Shown here in pieces: positions 49,575-58,246 of a stretch of 64,000 bases of DNA (position 1 is its first letter; each line of letters starts with the position of its first letter). Source of the stretch: Acidovorax sp. SUPP3334 (lineage in GTDB: Bacteria > Pseudomonadota > Gammaproteobacteria > Burkholderiales > Burkholderiaceae_C). Both the position numbers and the translations under genes were made by a program. Below the pieces are notes generated by a model. That model saw nothing but the letters and a program-made list of their open reading frames with translations. It was not told the origin of the DNA and made no database searches. The stretch spans positions 1-64,000 of the forward strand of contig NZ_BQXQ01000030.1 in NCBI RefSeq assembly GCF_030159055.1, given 5' to 3'.

Positions 49575-50237
49575 ATGCCGAAAATGATCGTGTCGATTGA
49601 CGGAGTCGTCATCAAGGAAGTCCAGTTGACGAAGGAGCGCATGACCCTCGGACGGCGCCCCTACAACGACATCGTCATCGATAACCTGGCTGTCAGTGGC
49701 GAGCACGCCGCGCTTCATGTGTCTGCCGACGCGGTAGAGGTCGAAGATCTCGGCAGTACCAATGGCACCTATGTGAATGGCCAGGCCGTCAAGCGCCAGC
49801 CATTGCGCAACGGTGACACGGTGGAAGTGGGCAAGTACAAGATCCGCTTCTTCCAGGAGAACGAGGGCGAGAATTTCGAGAAGACAATGGTGTTCAAGCC
49901 CGGCATGGTGCCGCCAAGGCCATTGACTTCCCGTTCCGCCCCACTGTCCGCGGCCGGGTCGATACCTGCGCCAGTCTTGAGCGCGTCGGTGAGGGTTTGC
50001 TCAGGGGCTGCTGCGGGGCGCGAAGTGGCACTGGTCAAGGTGGTGACCACCATTGGCAAGCCAGGTGTAGCAGTGGCATCAATCACCAAGCGGCACCATG
50101 GGTTCGTTTTGTCTCATGTCGAAGGCGCGCAGCGGCCTCAACTGAATGGAGCCTTGATGGCGGATGAACCTGTGCTTTTGAAGAATGGAGACCGGCTTGC
50201 ATTAGCGGGGACGGAGATGGAGTTCGTCCAAAGCTGA
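49575..50237 (+). CDS. FHA domain protein
   Basis: A 220-residue protein with an N-terminal forkhead-associated domain (about 20-90): LGRRPYNDIVIDNLAVSGEH and DLGSTNGTYVNG, including the Gly-Arg, Ser-x-x-His and Asn-Gly signature that binds phosphothreonine. A linker with Pro/Ser leads to a second FHA-like region (about 135-220), with TTIGKPGVAVASITKRHHGF and LKNGDRLAL, which is degenerate. ATG 49575 follows AGGAATTG. It is paired with PP2C and lies directly before pilA, as are signalling genes near type IV pili in several Burkholderiales. Confidence 0.87.
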   Translation: MPKMIVSIDGVVIKEVQLTKERMTLGRRPYNDIVIDNLAVSGEHAALHVSADAVEVEDLGSTNGTYVNGQAVKRQPLRNGDTVEVGKYKIRFFQENEGENFEKTMVFKPGMVPPRPLTSRSAPLSAAGSIPAPVLSASVRVCSGAAAGREVALVKVVTTIGKPGVAVASITKRHHGFVLSHVEGAQRPQLNGALMADEPVLLKNGDRLALAGTEMEFVQS

Positions 50238-50388
50238 TAGCTCTAGATGTGGTGATGTATGCGTTGCTTCGTAACGCTTGCATCTGCTTGTGACATGGAT
50301 GGCGGACAAATTTGTCAAATTCGATGAATATCGAGCGTTTGAGTTCATCTTTGGAGGCTGCCTGCTCTTGTTTTCAGCCTCGCCACAT

Positions 50389-50404
50389 TGGCATGGAATC
50401 TGCT
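50389..50404 (+). promoter_or_regulatory. Sigma-54 promoter of pilA
   Basis: TGGCATGGAATCTGCT fits the -24/-12 consensus TGGCAC-N5-TTGCA with the correct spacing. It is 68 bases before the pilin ATG. Pilin genes in many Proteobacteria are sigma-54/PilR dependent. The remaining part of the 235-base gap from FHA shows no gene. Confidence 0.75.
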
Positions 50405-50472
50405 GAGTGGAGGGCGGACCTGGAGAATTCCTCTGCAGGTTTTATATGCAATCGACCTCCTTGGAGAGATAT

Positions 50473-50979
50473 ATGAAGCGCAATCTGCAAAAGGGTTTTA
50501 CCCTGATTGAATTGATGATCGTTGTGGCGATTATCGGTATTTTGGCTGCTGTGGCTTTGCCTGCTTATCAGGATTACACGAAAAAGGCAAAGATGTCTGA
50601 AGTAATTCTGGCTGCCTCCAGCTGCCGTACCACTATCACGGAAATCTATCAAAGTGCTACCGCATCTTCCGCTCCTGCCGCAGGTGCATGGGGTTGCGAA
50701 AGCTCGTCGGCTACGAGTAAGTATGTGCAGTCCATTAAAACAACTGCAAATGGAAAAGTGCGTGTTCAAGCCCAAGGGTTTAACGACACGAACATCGAAA
50801 ATAAATTTGTTTACTTGGAGCCAAAGCTGACTGACGGCAATATTATGACCGCTAGTTCTGATATTGGAAAGCAAGTTGGTTCGTGGGACTGTGGAGCCCC
50901 TGCTGGTGATAGTATTCTTAAGTTCCTTCCTGGTTCGTGCAAATCAAATGTGACAGCTGCGGGTACATTTGCCCCATAA
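50473..50979 (+). CDS. pilA: Type IV major pilin
   Basis: A 168-residue prepilin: short basic leader MKRNLQKG, then the prepilin-peptidase cleavage and methylation site [20 protein letters not shown], with Glu5 of the mature protein present. The globular domain has four cysteines; the last pair (SWDCGAPAG and PGSCKSN) would form the C-terminal disulfide loop. TTGGAGAG precedes ATG 50473. A terminator follows, then a pilin glycosyltransferase gene. The codon and base composition are lower in GC than the neighbours. Confidence 0.93.
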   Translation: MKRNLQKGFTLIELMIVVAIIGILAAVALPAYQDYTKKAKMSEVILAASSCRTTITEIYQSATASSAPAAGAWGCESSSATSKYVQSIKTTANGKVRVQAQGFNDTNIENKFVYLEPKLTDGNIMTASSDIGKQVGSWDCGAPAGDSILKFLPGSCKSNVTAAGTFAP

Positions 50980-50999
50980 AAGTCTTTGTAATATCAAGG

Positions 51000-51026
51000 A
51001 GCGTGCTTTGCACGCTCTTTTTTTTG
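51000..51026 (+). terminator. Rho-independent terminator between pilA and the glycosyltransferase
   Basis: AGCGTG (51000-51005) pairs with CACGCT (51011-51016) around CTTTG, followed by CTTTTTTTTT. It should keep pilin mRNA abundant while leaving lower read-through into the next gene. Confidence 0.9.
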
Positions 51027-51040
51027 CTATTTTATATATT

Positions 51041-52699
51041 ATGGAATTTTTGCTTGCATTAACTGCGTTGGCTTGGCTAATTCCTAATCATTATTCACCT
51101 TGGTCTTCCGCTTGGAACGAGGCAGTAGCTATTCTTGGTTTAATCTGTGTTCTGCCATTTGTATTCTTGCGATGCCAAGAATGGAGATTGTCAAAAATAT
51201 TGATTATTTTGCCGATAGTCTTTTGGGTATCGATTGCTTCGCAGGTCATCACGGGTAAATTGCTTTTTTTTGGCGATGGCGTTATTGCGGCATTTTATGT
51301 GGCGATATGGTTTGCTTCCGTGATGGTAGGAAATTATCTATTTTTATATCATCCTGAAAAAAATGGAGTTGATGTTTTAGCAATTATTTGGGTATTTGGG
51401 TCTATATTTTCAGTTGCTATTGCCTTAATTCAATGGACGAATGTCTTCAGTCTGGGTATTTATGGGGTGGATTTTCCACCTGGTGCTCGGCCTTTTGGTA
51501 ATGTGGCGCAACCTAATCACCTATGCACGCTATCTTTTATGGGGTTGTGTGGAGTCGTTTGGCTACACCAGCAGAGAGTGCTAAGTAAGCCTGGTTTTTG
51601 GCTGACTACCATTTTCTTGCTCATCGGGATGGTGCTCTCTCAATCGCGAACCGGGTGGTTGCAAATTGCATGGTTTGGAGCTTTTTTTATAATATTTTGC
51701 GATCGTATTGGGCTACGACTCAAGCGTTTTGAAATTGGGATAGTAGTGGTGATCTTCTACTGTGGGGCGTTGTCACTGGGGAAGTTATCACAATGGTTAA
51801 TGCTTTCAACGAGCAGATCAATCGCCGATCAGATGCAGGCAGACATTCGCGTGCCCTACTGGCTTGCCATGGTAGATGCGATTGGTAGAGAGCCTATATG
51901 GGGGTATGGGTGGTTGCAGGTAGGGTTGGCGCAACAAACAATCGCTTTAGATCACAAGAATTTTGGATCCCTTTTTGAACATAGCCACAATTTTATTTTA
52001 GATATTTTTCTTTGGAATGGTTTGATATTGGGTGGAATTATATTAATTTTGTTGATCGTATGGATTTGGCGTTTAAAAATTTCGGCGTTAAATAATAAAG
52101 TATTTTGGTTGGCGGTTGCGCTAGGTGGAATTTTTATTCACGGAATGTTGGAGTTTCCGCTTGAGTATTCGTATTTTTTAATTCCAGCAGGCTTGGCAAT
52201 GGGTGCAATCGATGCTGCAGGGGGTAAGGGAGGAAATGCTTTTTTAATGCCTAAGAAGCTGTGCTGGGCATTATTTGCAATATTAATATTGGTTTTTACA
52301 TTTTTGGTAAAAGATTACTTGCGTGCCGAGGAAAATTATCGTCAGTTGCGATTGGAGTCGGCAAGAATAGGCGTTGATCGCCTTGTGACCCCCGCTGCCA
52401 AGATGCAGGTGTTGAATCAATTGGAGGCACTGTTGGTTTTCGCCAGAACTGAGGCGACGCCTAGAATGTCCTCTGAAGAACTGAATTTTATGAAGGCGGT
52501 GTCAGAAAGATTTGGATATCCACCTGTACTATTCAGATATGCCTTAGCAGCTGGACTAAATGATCAGCCCGAAATATCTCGCAACACCTTGGAGAAGATC
52601 TGTAAAATTCACGAGCCCGAACGCTGTAAAGAGGCAGTGGAAGGTTGGGCTGTGCTTGTACAGCAATATCCTGAGTTGGAAAAGATCGAATTCAGATAA
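51041..52699 (+). CDS. Pilin glycosyltransferase / O-oligosaccharyltransferase (PglL type)
   Basis: A 552-residue protein with about twelve hydrophobic segments and the Wzy-C/O-antigen-ligase core. Landmarks are ARPFGNVAQPNHLCTL near 155, SQSRTGWLQI near 195 and the conserved histidine loop EHSHNFILDIFLWNG near 320. A soluble C-terminal domain of ~130 residues (PglL_A/Wzy_C_2 type) follows. These enzymes transfer lipid-linked glycans to pilin. ATG 51041 is used; an in-frame TTG overlapping the end of pilA is less likely because the terminator intervenes. The gene is strikingly low in GC, which suggests transfer with pilA. Confidence 0.85.
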   Translation: MEFLLALTALAWLIPNHYSPWSSAWNEAVAILGLICVLPFVFLRCQEWRLSKILIILPIVFWVSIASQVITGKLLFFGDGVIAAFYVAIWFASVMVGNYLFLYHPEKNGVDVLAIIWVFGSIFSVAIALIQWTNVFSLGIYGVDFPPGARPFGNVAQPNHLCTLSFMGLCGVVWLHQQRVLSKPGFWLTTIFLLIGMVLSQSRTGWLQIAWFGAFFIIFCDRIGLRLKRFEIGIVVVIFYCGALSLGKLSQWLMLSTSRSIADQMQADIRVPYWLAMVDAIGREPIWGYGWLQVGLAQQTIALDHKNFGSLFEHSHNFILDIFLWNGLILGGIILILLIVWIWRLKISALNNKVFWLAVALGGIFIHGMLEFPLEYSYFLIPAGLAMGAIDAAGGKGGNAFLMPKKLCWALFAILILVFTFLVKDYLRAEENYRQLRLESARIGVDRLVTPAAKMQVLNQLEALLVFARTEATPRMSSEELNFMKAVSERFGYPPVLFRYALAAGLNDQPEISRNTLEKICKIHEPERCKEAVEGWAVLVQQYPELEKIEFR

Positions 52700-52703
52700 A
52701 TAT

Positions 52704-53198
52704 TTATTCGCGAGAGAAATTTCCCGAGGTGCCGCCACTTTTCTCTGTTACAAAAATATCTTGTAAAACCATGGAGCGGTCTACAGCTTTGCACATATCG
52801 TAAATAGTTAACAGTGCTACTTGGACAGCCATCAATGCCTCTATTTCGACCCCCGTCGGCCCCACTGTCTCGACGATGGCTTTGCATGCGATTGCAGCTT
52901 CATGGGGTTGCACCGCAAAATCCACTAATAATTTTGTGAGTGCCAATGGATGACATAGCGGGATCAGATCACTGGTTTTTTTAGCAGCCATGATTCCAGC
53001 GATGCGTGCAATTCCAAGTACATCACCTTTCTTTGCCGCCCCAGATTCAATGAGGGACAGCGTTTCCGGCTTCATTAAAATGCGGCCGCTAGCGACGGCA
53101 ATACGGTGCGTAGCAGGCTTGGCGCCGACATCCACCATTTGGGCTTTGCCTTGGGTGTCGAAGTGGGTGAGACCAGAGGGAGCGGCGGTATTGCTCAT
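52704..53198 (-). CDS. moaC: Cyclic pyranopterin monophosphate synthase
   Basis: Second step of molybdenum cofactor synthesis. The 164-residue protein has [20 protein letters not shown] at the start, [20 protein letters not shown] near 77, [10 protein letters not shown] near 99, and [18 protein letters not shown] near 124, all typical. It ends in [12 protein letters not shown]. The 3' end nearly touches the convergent glycosyltransferase gene (4-base gap). It is divergent from the M48 protease, with GGCCAG repeats between. Confidence 0.93.
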   Translation of the reverse strand: MSNTAAPSGLTHFDTQGKAQMVDVGAKPATHRIAVASGRILMKPETLSLIESGAAKKGDVLGIARIAGIMAAKKTSDLIPLCHPLALTKLLVDFAVQPHEAAIACKAIVETVGPTGVEIEALMAVQVALLTIYDMCKAVDRSMVLQDIFVTEKSGGTSGNFSRE

Positions 53199-53328
53199 AC
53201 AGTATTAGGGATTGCATGCGGTTCATTCGCTTGCAGGGAACGTTTAGGGCCAGGGCATCATACGGTCATGTGTAGCGGCCAGGGCCAGGGCCAGGGTGGC
53301 GCGGCCGAATCAGTGCAGGAGACTTTGC

Positions 53329-54909
53329 GTGCCATTTGATCGAAAACGGCCTCTGGTGCTTGTGCGTCAGGCGGTGGCCGCGTCCTTTTTCATCGTGAGC
53401 GGTGTGTGCGGCATGACCGCCGCGCACGCCCAAGCGAGCCTGCCCACGCTAGGCGACAACTCCGACCTCACCACCGCCCAGGAGCGCCAGCTCGGCGACC
53501 GCATCATCCGCGAGCTTTACCGCGACCCGGACTACATCGACGACGCCGTGCTCAACGAGTACGTGGACAGCATCTTCCAACCCCTGGTGAAGGCGGCGCG
53601 CGAGCGCGGTGAACTGTCCCCCGAACTGGACGAGCGCTTCGCGTGGGAAATTCTTCTCGGCCGCGACCGCACGGTCAATGCCTTTGCCCTGCCAGGCGGC
53701 TACTTCGGCGTGCACTTGGGCTTGATCGGCGTCGTATCCACGCGCGACGAGTTGGCGTCGGTGATGGCCCATGAACTCAGCCACGTCACGCAGCGGCACA
53801 TTTCCCGGCTGATCACGCAGCAGAACCGTCAGACGCCGCTCATGCTGGGCGCCCTGGTGCTTGGCGCGCTGGCCGCCAGCAAGAGCCCCAATGCGGCGCA
53901 GGCGCTGATGATCGGCGGGCAGGCGGTGGCGGTGCAGAACCAGCTCAATTTTTCGCGCGACATGGAGCGCGAGGCCGACCGCATCGGCTATGGCCTGATG
54001 GCGCCGGCGGGTTTTGCGCCGCAGGGGTTCGTGGCGATGTTCGACAAGCTGCAGCAGGCCAATCGCATCAACGACAACGGCAGCTGGCCTTACCTGCGCA
54101 GCCATCCGCTGACCACCCAGCGCATTGCGGATATGCATTCGCGGCTACCGCCTTCCGGCGCGTCTGCTGCGGCTCCCCCGGTACCCACGCTGGAGCACGT
54201 GATGATGGCGGCGCGTGCGCGTGTCTTGACGCGTCCGGGCGTGGATGTGTGGCGGCAGTGGACCACGGAACCGCAGGGCACGGGCTTTGCGGCGCAGCCC
54301 TTGGCGCGTCGGGCAGCGGCTTGGTATGCCGCAGCGCTGAGTGCCAGCCAGTTGCAGGACGTGCCCGCCGCGCGCAATGCCTTGCGGGGGCTGATGGAGG
54401 CGGTGAGCGGGGATGCGCCGGCAACGCGGCAGGCCAAGTTGCTGGGTGCAGAGATCGAATTCGCGGCGGGAGACTTCAACGCAGCGCTGCAGCAGTTGCC
54501 CCAGCCGCAATCGCAATCGCAGGTGGCGGGCTCTTCCGTGTCGCCGAGGCGCCCGGAGATGGTGCTGCGCACGCAGGCCCTGCTGCGCACCGGCAATGCC
54601 CAGGAGATGGCGGGGCCACTGCAGACGCGGGTGGCAACGCATCCGCACGACGCCACGGTGTGGCATTTGCTGGCAGCGGTGTGGCAGCAGCAGAACCACC
54701 CACTGCGCGCGGTGCGGGCCGAGGCCGAGGCGCACGCGGCGCGCTATGACTACCAGGCGGCGGTGGACCGCTTCAAGGCGGGGCAGGATCTGGCCCGAAA
54801 GAGCGGTAGCCGCGGGGGCGACGCGGCCGATTACATCGACGCGTCGATCATCGAGACGCGCCTGAGGGCGGTGGATTCACTTCTTAAGGAACAGGCCGCC
54901 GAGCGCTGA
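53329..54909 (+). CDS. bepA: Periplasmic M48 metalloprotease, BepA-like
   Basis: A 526-residue exported zinc protease that in E. coli checks assembly of outer-membrane proteins. Signal peptide VAASFFIVSGVCGMTAAHA-QA; zinc motif MAHELSHVTQRHISRL near 146, third ligand region NFSRDMEREADRIGY near 210, followed by a TPR-like C-terminal half from about 290. The start is GTG 53329 preceded by CAGGAGACTT. The C-terminus overlaps the convergent holin-like gene by 33 bases. Confidence 0.85.
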   Translation: MPFDRKRPLVLVRQAVAASFFIVSGVCGMTAAHAQASLPTLGDNSDLTTAQERQLGDRIIRELYRDPDYIDDAVLNEYVDSIFQPLVKAARERGELSPELDERFAWEILLGRDRTVNAFALPGGYFGVHLGLIGVVSTRDELASVMAHELSHVTQRHISRLITQQNRQTPLMLGALVLGALAASKSPNAAQALMIGGQAVAVQNQLNFSRDMEREADRIGYGLMAPAGFAPQGFVAMFDKLQQANRINDNGSWPYLRSHPLTTQRIADMHSRLPPSGASAAAPPVPTLEHVMMAARARVLTRPGVDVWRQWTTEPQGTGFAAQPLARRAAAWYAAALSASQLQDVPAARNALRGLMEAVSGDAPATRQAKLLGAEIEFAAGDFNAALQQLPQPQSQSQVAGSSVSPRRPEMVLRTQALLRTGNAQEMAGPLQTRVATHPHDATVWHLLAAVWQQQNHPLRAVRAEAEAHAARYDYQAAVDRFKAGQDLARKSGSRGGDAADYIDASIIETRLRAVDSLLKEQAAER

Positions 54910-55236
54910 TTCGACGAGCACGCCGAGCACCGAATAGATCAGCGAGCCGATCAGCGCAGCGGCGAAGCCCCGCACCTGAAAACCGTCGCCGAGCACCGAG
55001 GCGGCGGCCCAGAACATCAGCGCGTTGATGACGAACAGGAAAAGCCCGAGGGTGATGAAGGTGACCGGCAGGGTCAGCACCACCAGCACGGGCCGCAGCA
55101 CCACGTTGAACAGGCCGATGACGAAAGCGGCGATGAGCGCGCTGGTGAAGCTTTTCACTTCCACCCCGCTGTACACATAGGCCACGAACAACAGCGCCGC
55201 AGCGCTGAGCAACCATTTGAGTATGAGTTTCATCAT
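54877..55236 (-). CDS. Phage-holin-family (YvlD-like) membrane protein
   Basis: A 119-residue protein with four hydrophobic segments: KLILKWLLSAAALLFVAYVY, SALIAAFVIGLFNVVLRPV, LPVTFITLGLFLFVINALM and a last helix. The motif NVVLRPVLVVLTLPVTFITLG defines the YvlD/phage-holin family IV group, which is common on chromosomes; the name does not imply a prophage. The two adjacent ATGs at 55236 and 55233 are equally possible. The 238-base space upstream contains the palindrome at 55328. Confidence 0.83.
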   Translation of the reverse strand: MMKLILKWLLSAAALLFVAYVYSGVEVKSFTSALIAAFVIGLFNVVLRPVLVVLTLPVTFITLGLFLFVINALMFWAAASVLGDGFQVRGFAAALIGSLIYSVLGVLVESALGGLFLKK

Positions 55237-55327
55237 GGCGCGGGAGCATAGCACCCGCATGCGGAGGCTTGGCGCTCCTGCGGGTTGTTCGACGGCCAGC
55301 GGATGGGCGCAACGCCGCTTCGTGGAA

Positions 55328-55351
55328 CCGGCGAGGCGATGGCCTCGCCGG
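55328..55351. repeat. 24-bp perfect palindrome
   Basis: CCGGCGAGGC-GATG-GCCTCGCCGG, with 10-base perfect arms. Twenty-one bases of it recur at 33681-33701 at the start of the DMT transporter gene. It lies in a gene-free space and has no T run. Confidence 0.7.
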
Positions 55352-55474
55352 CCGTGGGATCAGCGGTATCGGCAGGAATGCCGCGATCCAGCAGCATGGT
55401 AGCGGCTGCCGGCGCGTCAGCGGCGCGCAGCCCGGCAAGCCTGCGGGCGGCCGCTTGGCCGCCAGGTCGGAGGA

Positions 55475-55954
55475 TTATTCCGCCACGAACATGAACATCG
55501 CGCCCAGGCCGGCCAAGGTGCCCGGCAAGGACCAGCGGCGCGGCGATGGCTTGCGCACCACGGTGACGGGGGCGGCCGAGACCGGCGTGGCCGGCCGTTC
55601 CGCCATGTCGTCCTGCTTGGGGCGGCGTGCATCGATCACGGGGGCAGCGCCGTGCTCTGCCTGCAATTGGGCCAGCAGTTCAGGCAACGGGCCTTTGGCC
55701 AGCACCGTGCTGGCCTGCACGCCCTCGGCGTGCAGCCACGGCAGGATCTGGCTGAACAGCTTGTCGGCCCACTTGGTGCGCCAGTTCTCACGCGCGCTGT
55801 GGCTCACCCACTTGCTGATGCGGTGCGTCATGCGCGGCGCGCAAGCCACCAGAACCCATTGCGTCTTCCCGGCCGAAGCCTGCGAAGACAGGGGCGCGAG
55901 GATTTGCCGAGCCTGCTCGGCGTCGTCCACGTACACGATGACTTTGTTGCCCAT
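55475..55954 (-). CDS. Conserved protein with C-terminal membrane segment
   Basis: A 159-residue protein. The first ~100 residues look like a UspA-like or nucleotide-binding alpha/beta domain (NKVIVYVDDAEQARQILAPL, WVLVACAPRM, GPLPELLAQLQAEHGAAPVI). After a basic Pro-rich linker the C-terminus is a single hydrophobic helix (LAGLGAMFMFVAE). ATG 55954 is the start. It lies 59 bases downstream of the TerC gene on the same strand, so it is probably in the same manganese-controlled unit. No family name is certain. Confidence 0.68.
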   Translation of the reverse strand: MGNKVIVYVDDAEQARQILAPLSSQASAGKTQWVLVACAPRMTHRISKWVSHSARENWRTKWADKLFSQILPWLHAEGVQASTVLAKGPLPELLAQLQAEHGAAPVIDARRPKQDDMAERPATPVSAAPVTVVRKPSPRRWSLPGTLAGLGAMFMFVAE

Positions 55955-56013
55955 GATGCTTCCTTGTGACTGGCGGTGAGCCGTGAAGGCCGAGGAAAGA
56001 GAGAAAACTCCGC

Positions 56014-56766
56014 TCAGCCGTGCTGGACGGGTGCGGTACGGCGCGAAGCGATGGCCTTGCCCACGATCAGCACCAGCAGGGCGCCCGCGATGTGCGCGGC
56101 CCAATACAGCGTGTCGGAGATCACGGCCAGGCCTTGCGCGTCGAGCGTGCCCAGCTTGGGTGCCCAGGTCCAGCGCTCGGTGTTGACGAAGATCGGGTCG
56201 GTGACCAGCATGCCGCCAGCGATCCAGCCCAGCAGCATGCCGCCGATGGTGATGATGACGGGGAAGCGTTCCATGAGCTTGATGACCAGCTGGCTGCCCC
56301 AGACGATGATCGGGATCGAGATCAGCAGGCCCAATACCACGAGCAGCATCGAGTGCTCGCCCGCATTCTGGGCCGCACCGGCGATGGCGATCACGTTGTC
56401 CACGCTCATGACCAGGTCGGCCACGATGATGGTCTTGATGGCGGCAAAAAGCTTGTCGCTGCCTGCCACGTCGCCATGGCCGTCTTCGTCGGGGGCCAGC
56501 AGCTTGATGCCGATCCACACCAGCAGGAGCGCACCGACGAACTTGAGGAACGGCAGCGCCAGCAGCGTCATGGCGAAGGCGATCAGGATGACGCGCAGGA
56601 TGATGGCGCCCGCGGTGCCCCAGATGATGCCCTTGGTCCGCTGCGCGGGCGGCAGCTTGCGGCAGGCCAGCGCGATCACCACGGCATTGTCGCCACCGAG
56701 CAGGATGTCGATGATGATGATCTGCCCCAACGCGACCCAGAACTCGGGTGAAGTCAAGAAGTCCAT
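56014..56766 (-). CDS. TerC family membrane protein under a manganese riboswitch
   Basis: A 250-residue integral membrane protein with seven hydrophobic segments and the TerC signatures IDILLGGDNAVVIALACRK near 20 and IVADLVMSVDNVIAIAGAAQ near 114. Family members export Mn2+ or protect from metal stress (MntP/Alx functional class). It is ~45% similar by eye to the protein at 47.6 kb. The yybP-ykoY riboswitch ~165 bases upstream is strong support for a manganese role. It ends TAPVQHG after a short basic tail. Confidence 0.88.
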   Translation of the reverse strand: MDFLTSPEFWVALGQIIIIDILLGGDNAVVIALACRKLPPAQRTKGIIWGTAGAIILRVILIAFAMTLLALPFLKFVGALLLVWIGIKLLAPDEDGHGDVAGSDKLFAAIKTIIVADLVMSVDNVIAIAGAAQNAGEHSMLLVVLGLLISIPIIVWGSQLVIKLMERFPVIITIGGMLLGWIAGGMLVTDPIFVNTERWTWAPKLGTLDAQGLAVISDTLYWAAHIAGALLVLIVGKAIASRRTAPVQHG

Positions 56767-56929
56767 AAATTCCTCAAAAGCAATGGCCGGGAGGAGGAAC
56801 CCGCTACCCCTGTAGCGCCGGGTCCCTCCGGGAACGGGGGCTGACTGCGTGGGTGACCTGAGGCTCGCCCGCGTTGCGCGGTGCGTCGTTCGAAAGGGAC
56901 GGCCTTGATCAGCCCTCGCAGGGCCCATC

Positions 56930-57080
56930 AAAGGTCTCGCTCAGTCCGCCATGCGTGGCATGGATGGACCCGGACTGCCGGAAGCTTGCGCTTCGTACTG
57001 ACGACAGGACCGACAAGCCCAGCCGCCCCGGGCGGTGCGCCTGCCGGGGGGCTTCTGGGTTGGGAGCTACTCCCCTTCGA
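56930..57080 (-). ncRNA. yybP-ykoY manganese riboswitch
   Basis: Read on the minus strand, the leader has the diagnostic pieces in order: GGGGAGTAG at 57075-57067, the second conserved loop with GTCGTCAGTACG at about 57007-56996, and the closing AGCGAGACC ending at 56933. The spacing and the pairing GGGGAGTAGCTCCC match the family, whose aptamers bind Mn2+. The ~165 bases between aptamer and gene contain further hairpins (for example CCGCG/CGCGG near 56875) that could form the expression platform. The controlled gene is TerC family, the standard partner. Confidence 0.88.
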
Positions 57081-57146
57081 AGCCGGCATTGGAACACAGC
57101 GGCGAGCGGCCATGCAAGCGAACGCTTCGCGCACGCTGCGGCGGTT

Positions 57147-57206
57147 TTGAGCCAAACAGGCTCCATGCCGTTGATTTGATTGGTGGTATTGCTATCAATT
57201 TATGAG
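57147..57206 (+). repeat. Dispersed two-hairpin repeat, copy 8 (degenerate)
   Basis: AGGCTCCATGCCGTTGATTT, then GGTGGTATTGCTATCAATTTATGAGTG. Located between the riboswitch start and the DUF3717/DUF1289 gene, in the 525-base divergent gap that otherwise holds only the riboswitch and its promoter. Confidence 0.6.
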
Positions 57207-57291
57207 TGTCTTGTGCGACAGCCGGGCGGGCGGAGCGCGCCGAAGGCGCCCAACCGGGCGGCGGTATGATCGGCCCCCTTTTCGAACACCC

Positions 57292-57726
57292 ATGGCCGTC
57301 CTGCACATCACCGATATCGAAGCCGCCATCAACCACTGGCGCGCCCGATCGCCGTCGCCCGATGGGGTGACGCTCTCGCCCGAACTCGTGGCATTGGCCG
57401 AGGTTTACGCGCTGATGGTGTACTGGCACGAGGACGAGGCCGACGAGGCGGGCTTTCCTCCCGCGGCCATGGCGGCCTGGCGGGCCTGGTACGAGACCAC
57501 GCCCGACACCCCGTGCATCGCCATCTGCTCCACCAGCCAGGGCGACGAGCAATGCAAGGGCTGCGGACGCAGCTTCGCCGAGGTGCAGCACTGGCTGGCG
57601 ATGACGCCGGTCGAAAAGCGCACCGTGTGGCGCCGGATCACGCTGGAAAGCTCGGCTTGGCGTTTCAACCGCTACGCCGAGCGCGCGGCGGAAGGTGCGC
57701 CGGCCGATGCCAAGCCAGCCGGTTGA
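57292..57726 (+). CDS. DUF3717 and DUF1289 domain protein
   Basis: A 144-residue protein with two small domains. The N-terminal ~65 residues (ITDIEAAINHWRARSPSPDG) match DUF3717. The C-terminal part holds a DUF1289 cysteine cluster, CIAICSTSQGDEQCKGCGRS, followed by WLAMTPVEKRTVWRRI. The four cysteines suggest a metal site. Function is unknown. ATG 57292 is the first that gives the domain intact. Confidence 0.8.
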   Translation: MAVLHITDIEAAINHWRARSPSPDGVTLSPELVALAEVYALMVYWHEDEADEAGFPPAAMAAWRAWYETTPDTPCIAICSTSQGDEQCKGCGRSFAEVQHWLAMTPVEKRTVWRRITLESSAWRFNRYAERAAEGAPADAKPAG

Positions 57727-57798
57727 TCGGGCGCCGGGCGGCGTGCCCCCAGGCCGAACACCCTTTACGGGCTGCTGGACAGCGGCTATGGTGGGTTC

Positions 57799-58107
57799 AT
57801 GCTCCGCTTGACCCAGGCCCCCAACATCGCGATCGCCACCCTGTGGGCCGACCTGCTGCGCGAGGGCGGCATGCCGGCGTCGGTGCAGCGGCAATACCTG
57901 GGTGCCGCCGCCGGGCACCTGCCGCCCGACCAGTGCCTGCCCGAGATCTGGCTGGAGCATGACGAGCATGCGGGTCGGGCACGGCAACTGCTGCAGGCGC
58001 TGCAGAACCTGCCCCAGCGGCGCTGGCTGTGCGGCTGCGGCGAAATGGTGGAGGGCGGGTTCGAGCAGTGCTGGCAGTGCGGCGCGCTGATGCCCCAGCC
58101 TGCATAG
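57799..58107 (+). CDS. DUF2007 domain protein
   Basis: A 102-residue protein. The N-terminal ~65 residues fit the DUF2007 putative signal-transducing domain (IAIATLWADLLREGGMPASV). The C-terminus has a small cysteine motif, WLCGCGEMVEGGFEQCWQCG, like a zinc ribbon. It follows the DUF1289 gene by 72 bases and may be co-transcribed. No function is known. Confidence 0.78.
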   Translation: MLRLTQAPNIAIATLWADLLREGGMPASVQRQYLGAAAGHLPPDQCLPEIWLEHDEHAGRARQLLQALQNLPQRRWLCGCGEMVEGGFEQCWQCGALMPQPA

Positions 58108-58155
58108 CGCCGCAGCCACCGGCGCGCCAAGCGACCTGACAGGATCGGTTGCTCA

Positions 58156-58208
58156 CTTTTTGATAGCTAACTGCCCTAGTCAATCATGCGCTGGAGGGCG
58201 ATTTGGCT
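58156..58208 (-). repeat. Dispersed two-hairpin repeat, copy 9 (reverse orientation)
   Basis: On the minus strand: GCCCTCCAGCGCATGATTGA, CTAGGGCAG, TTAGCTATCAAAAAG. It is the only copy in the opposite orientation, and lies between the convergent DUF2007 and yaeQ genes. Confidence 0.65.
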
Positions 58209-58246
58209 TCAAGTTCTTTGCGCGGCTGGCTGCGCGCACCGTCCAC

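Noticed and set aside
53246-53300. GGCCAG repeats before the M48 protease as a CRISPR or operator array
   Set aside because: Only three to four contiguous hexamers, with no spacers and no symmetry; simple repeat.
54877-55236. Prophage lysis gene (holin)
   Set aside because: The family name is historical; no other phage genes surround it, and such proteins are common chromosomal membrane proteins.
56881-57179. Small plus-strand proteins in the TerC leader
   Set aside because: The region is the minus-strand riboswitch and platform; the frames have no ribosome sites.
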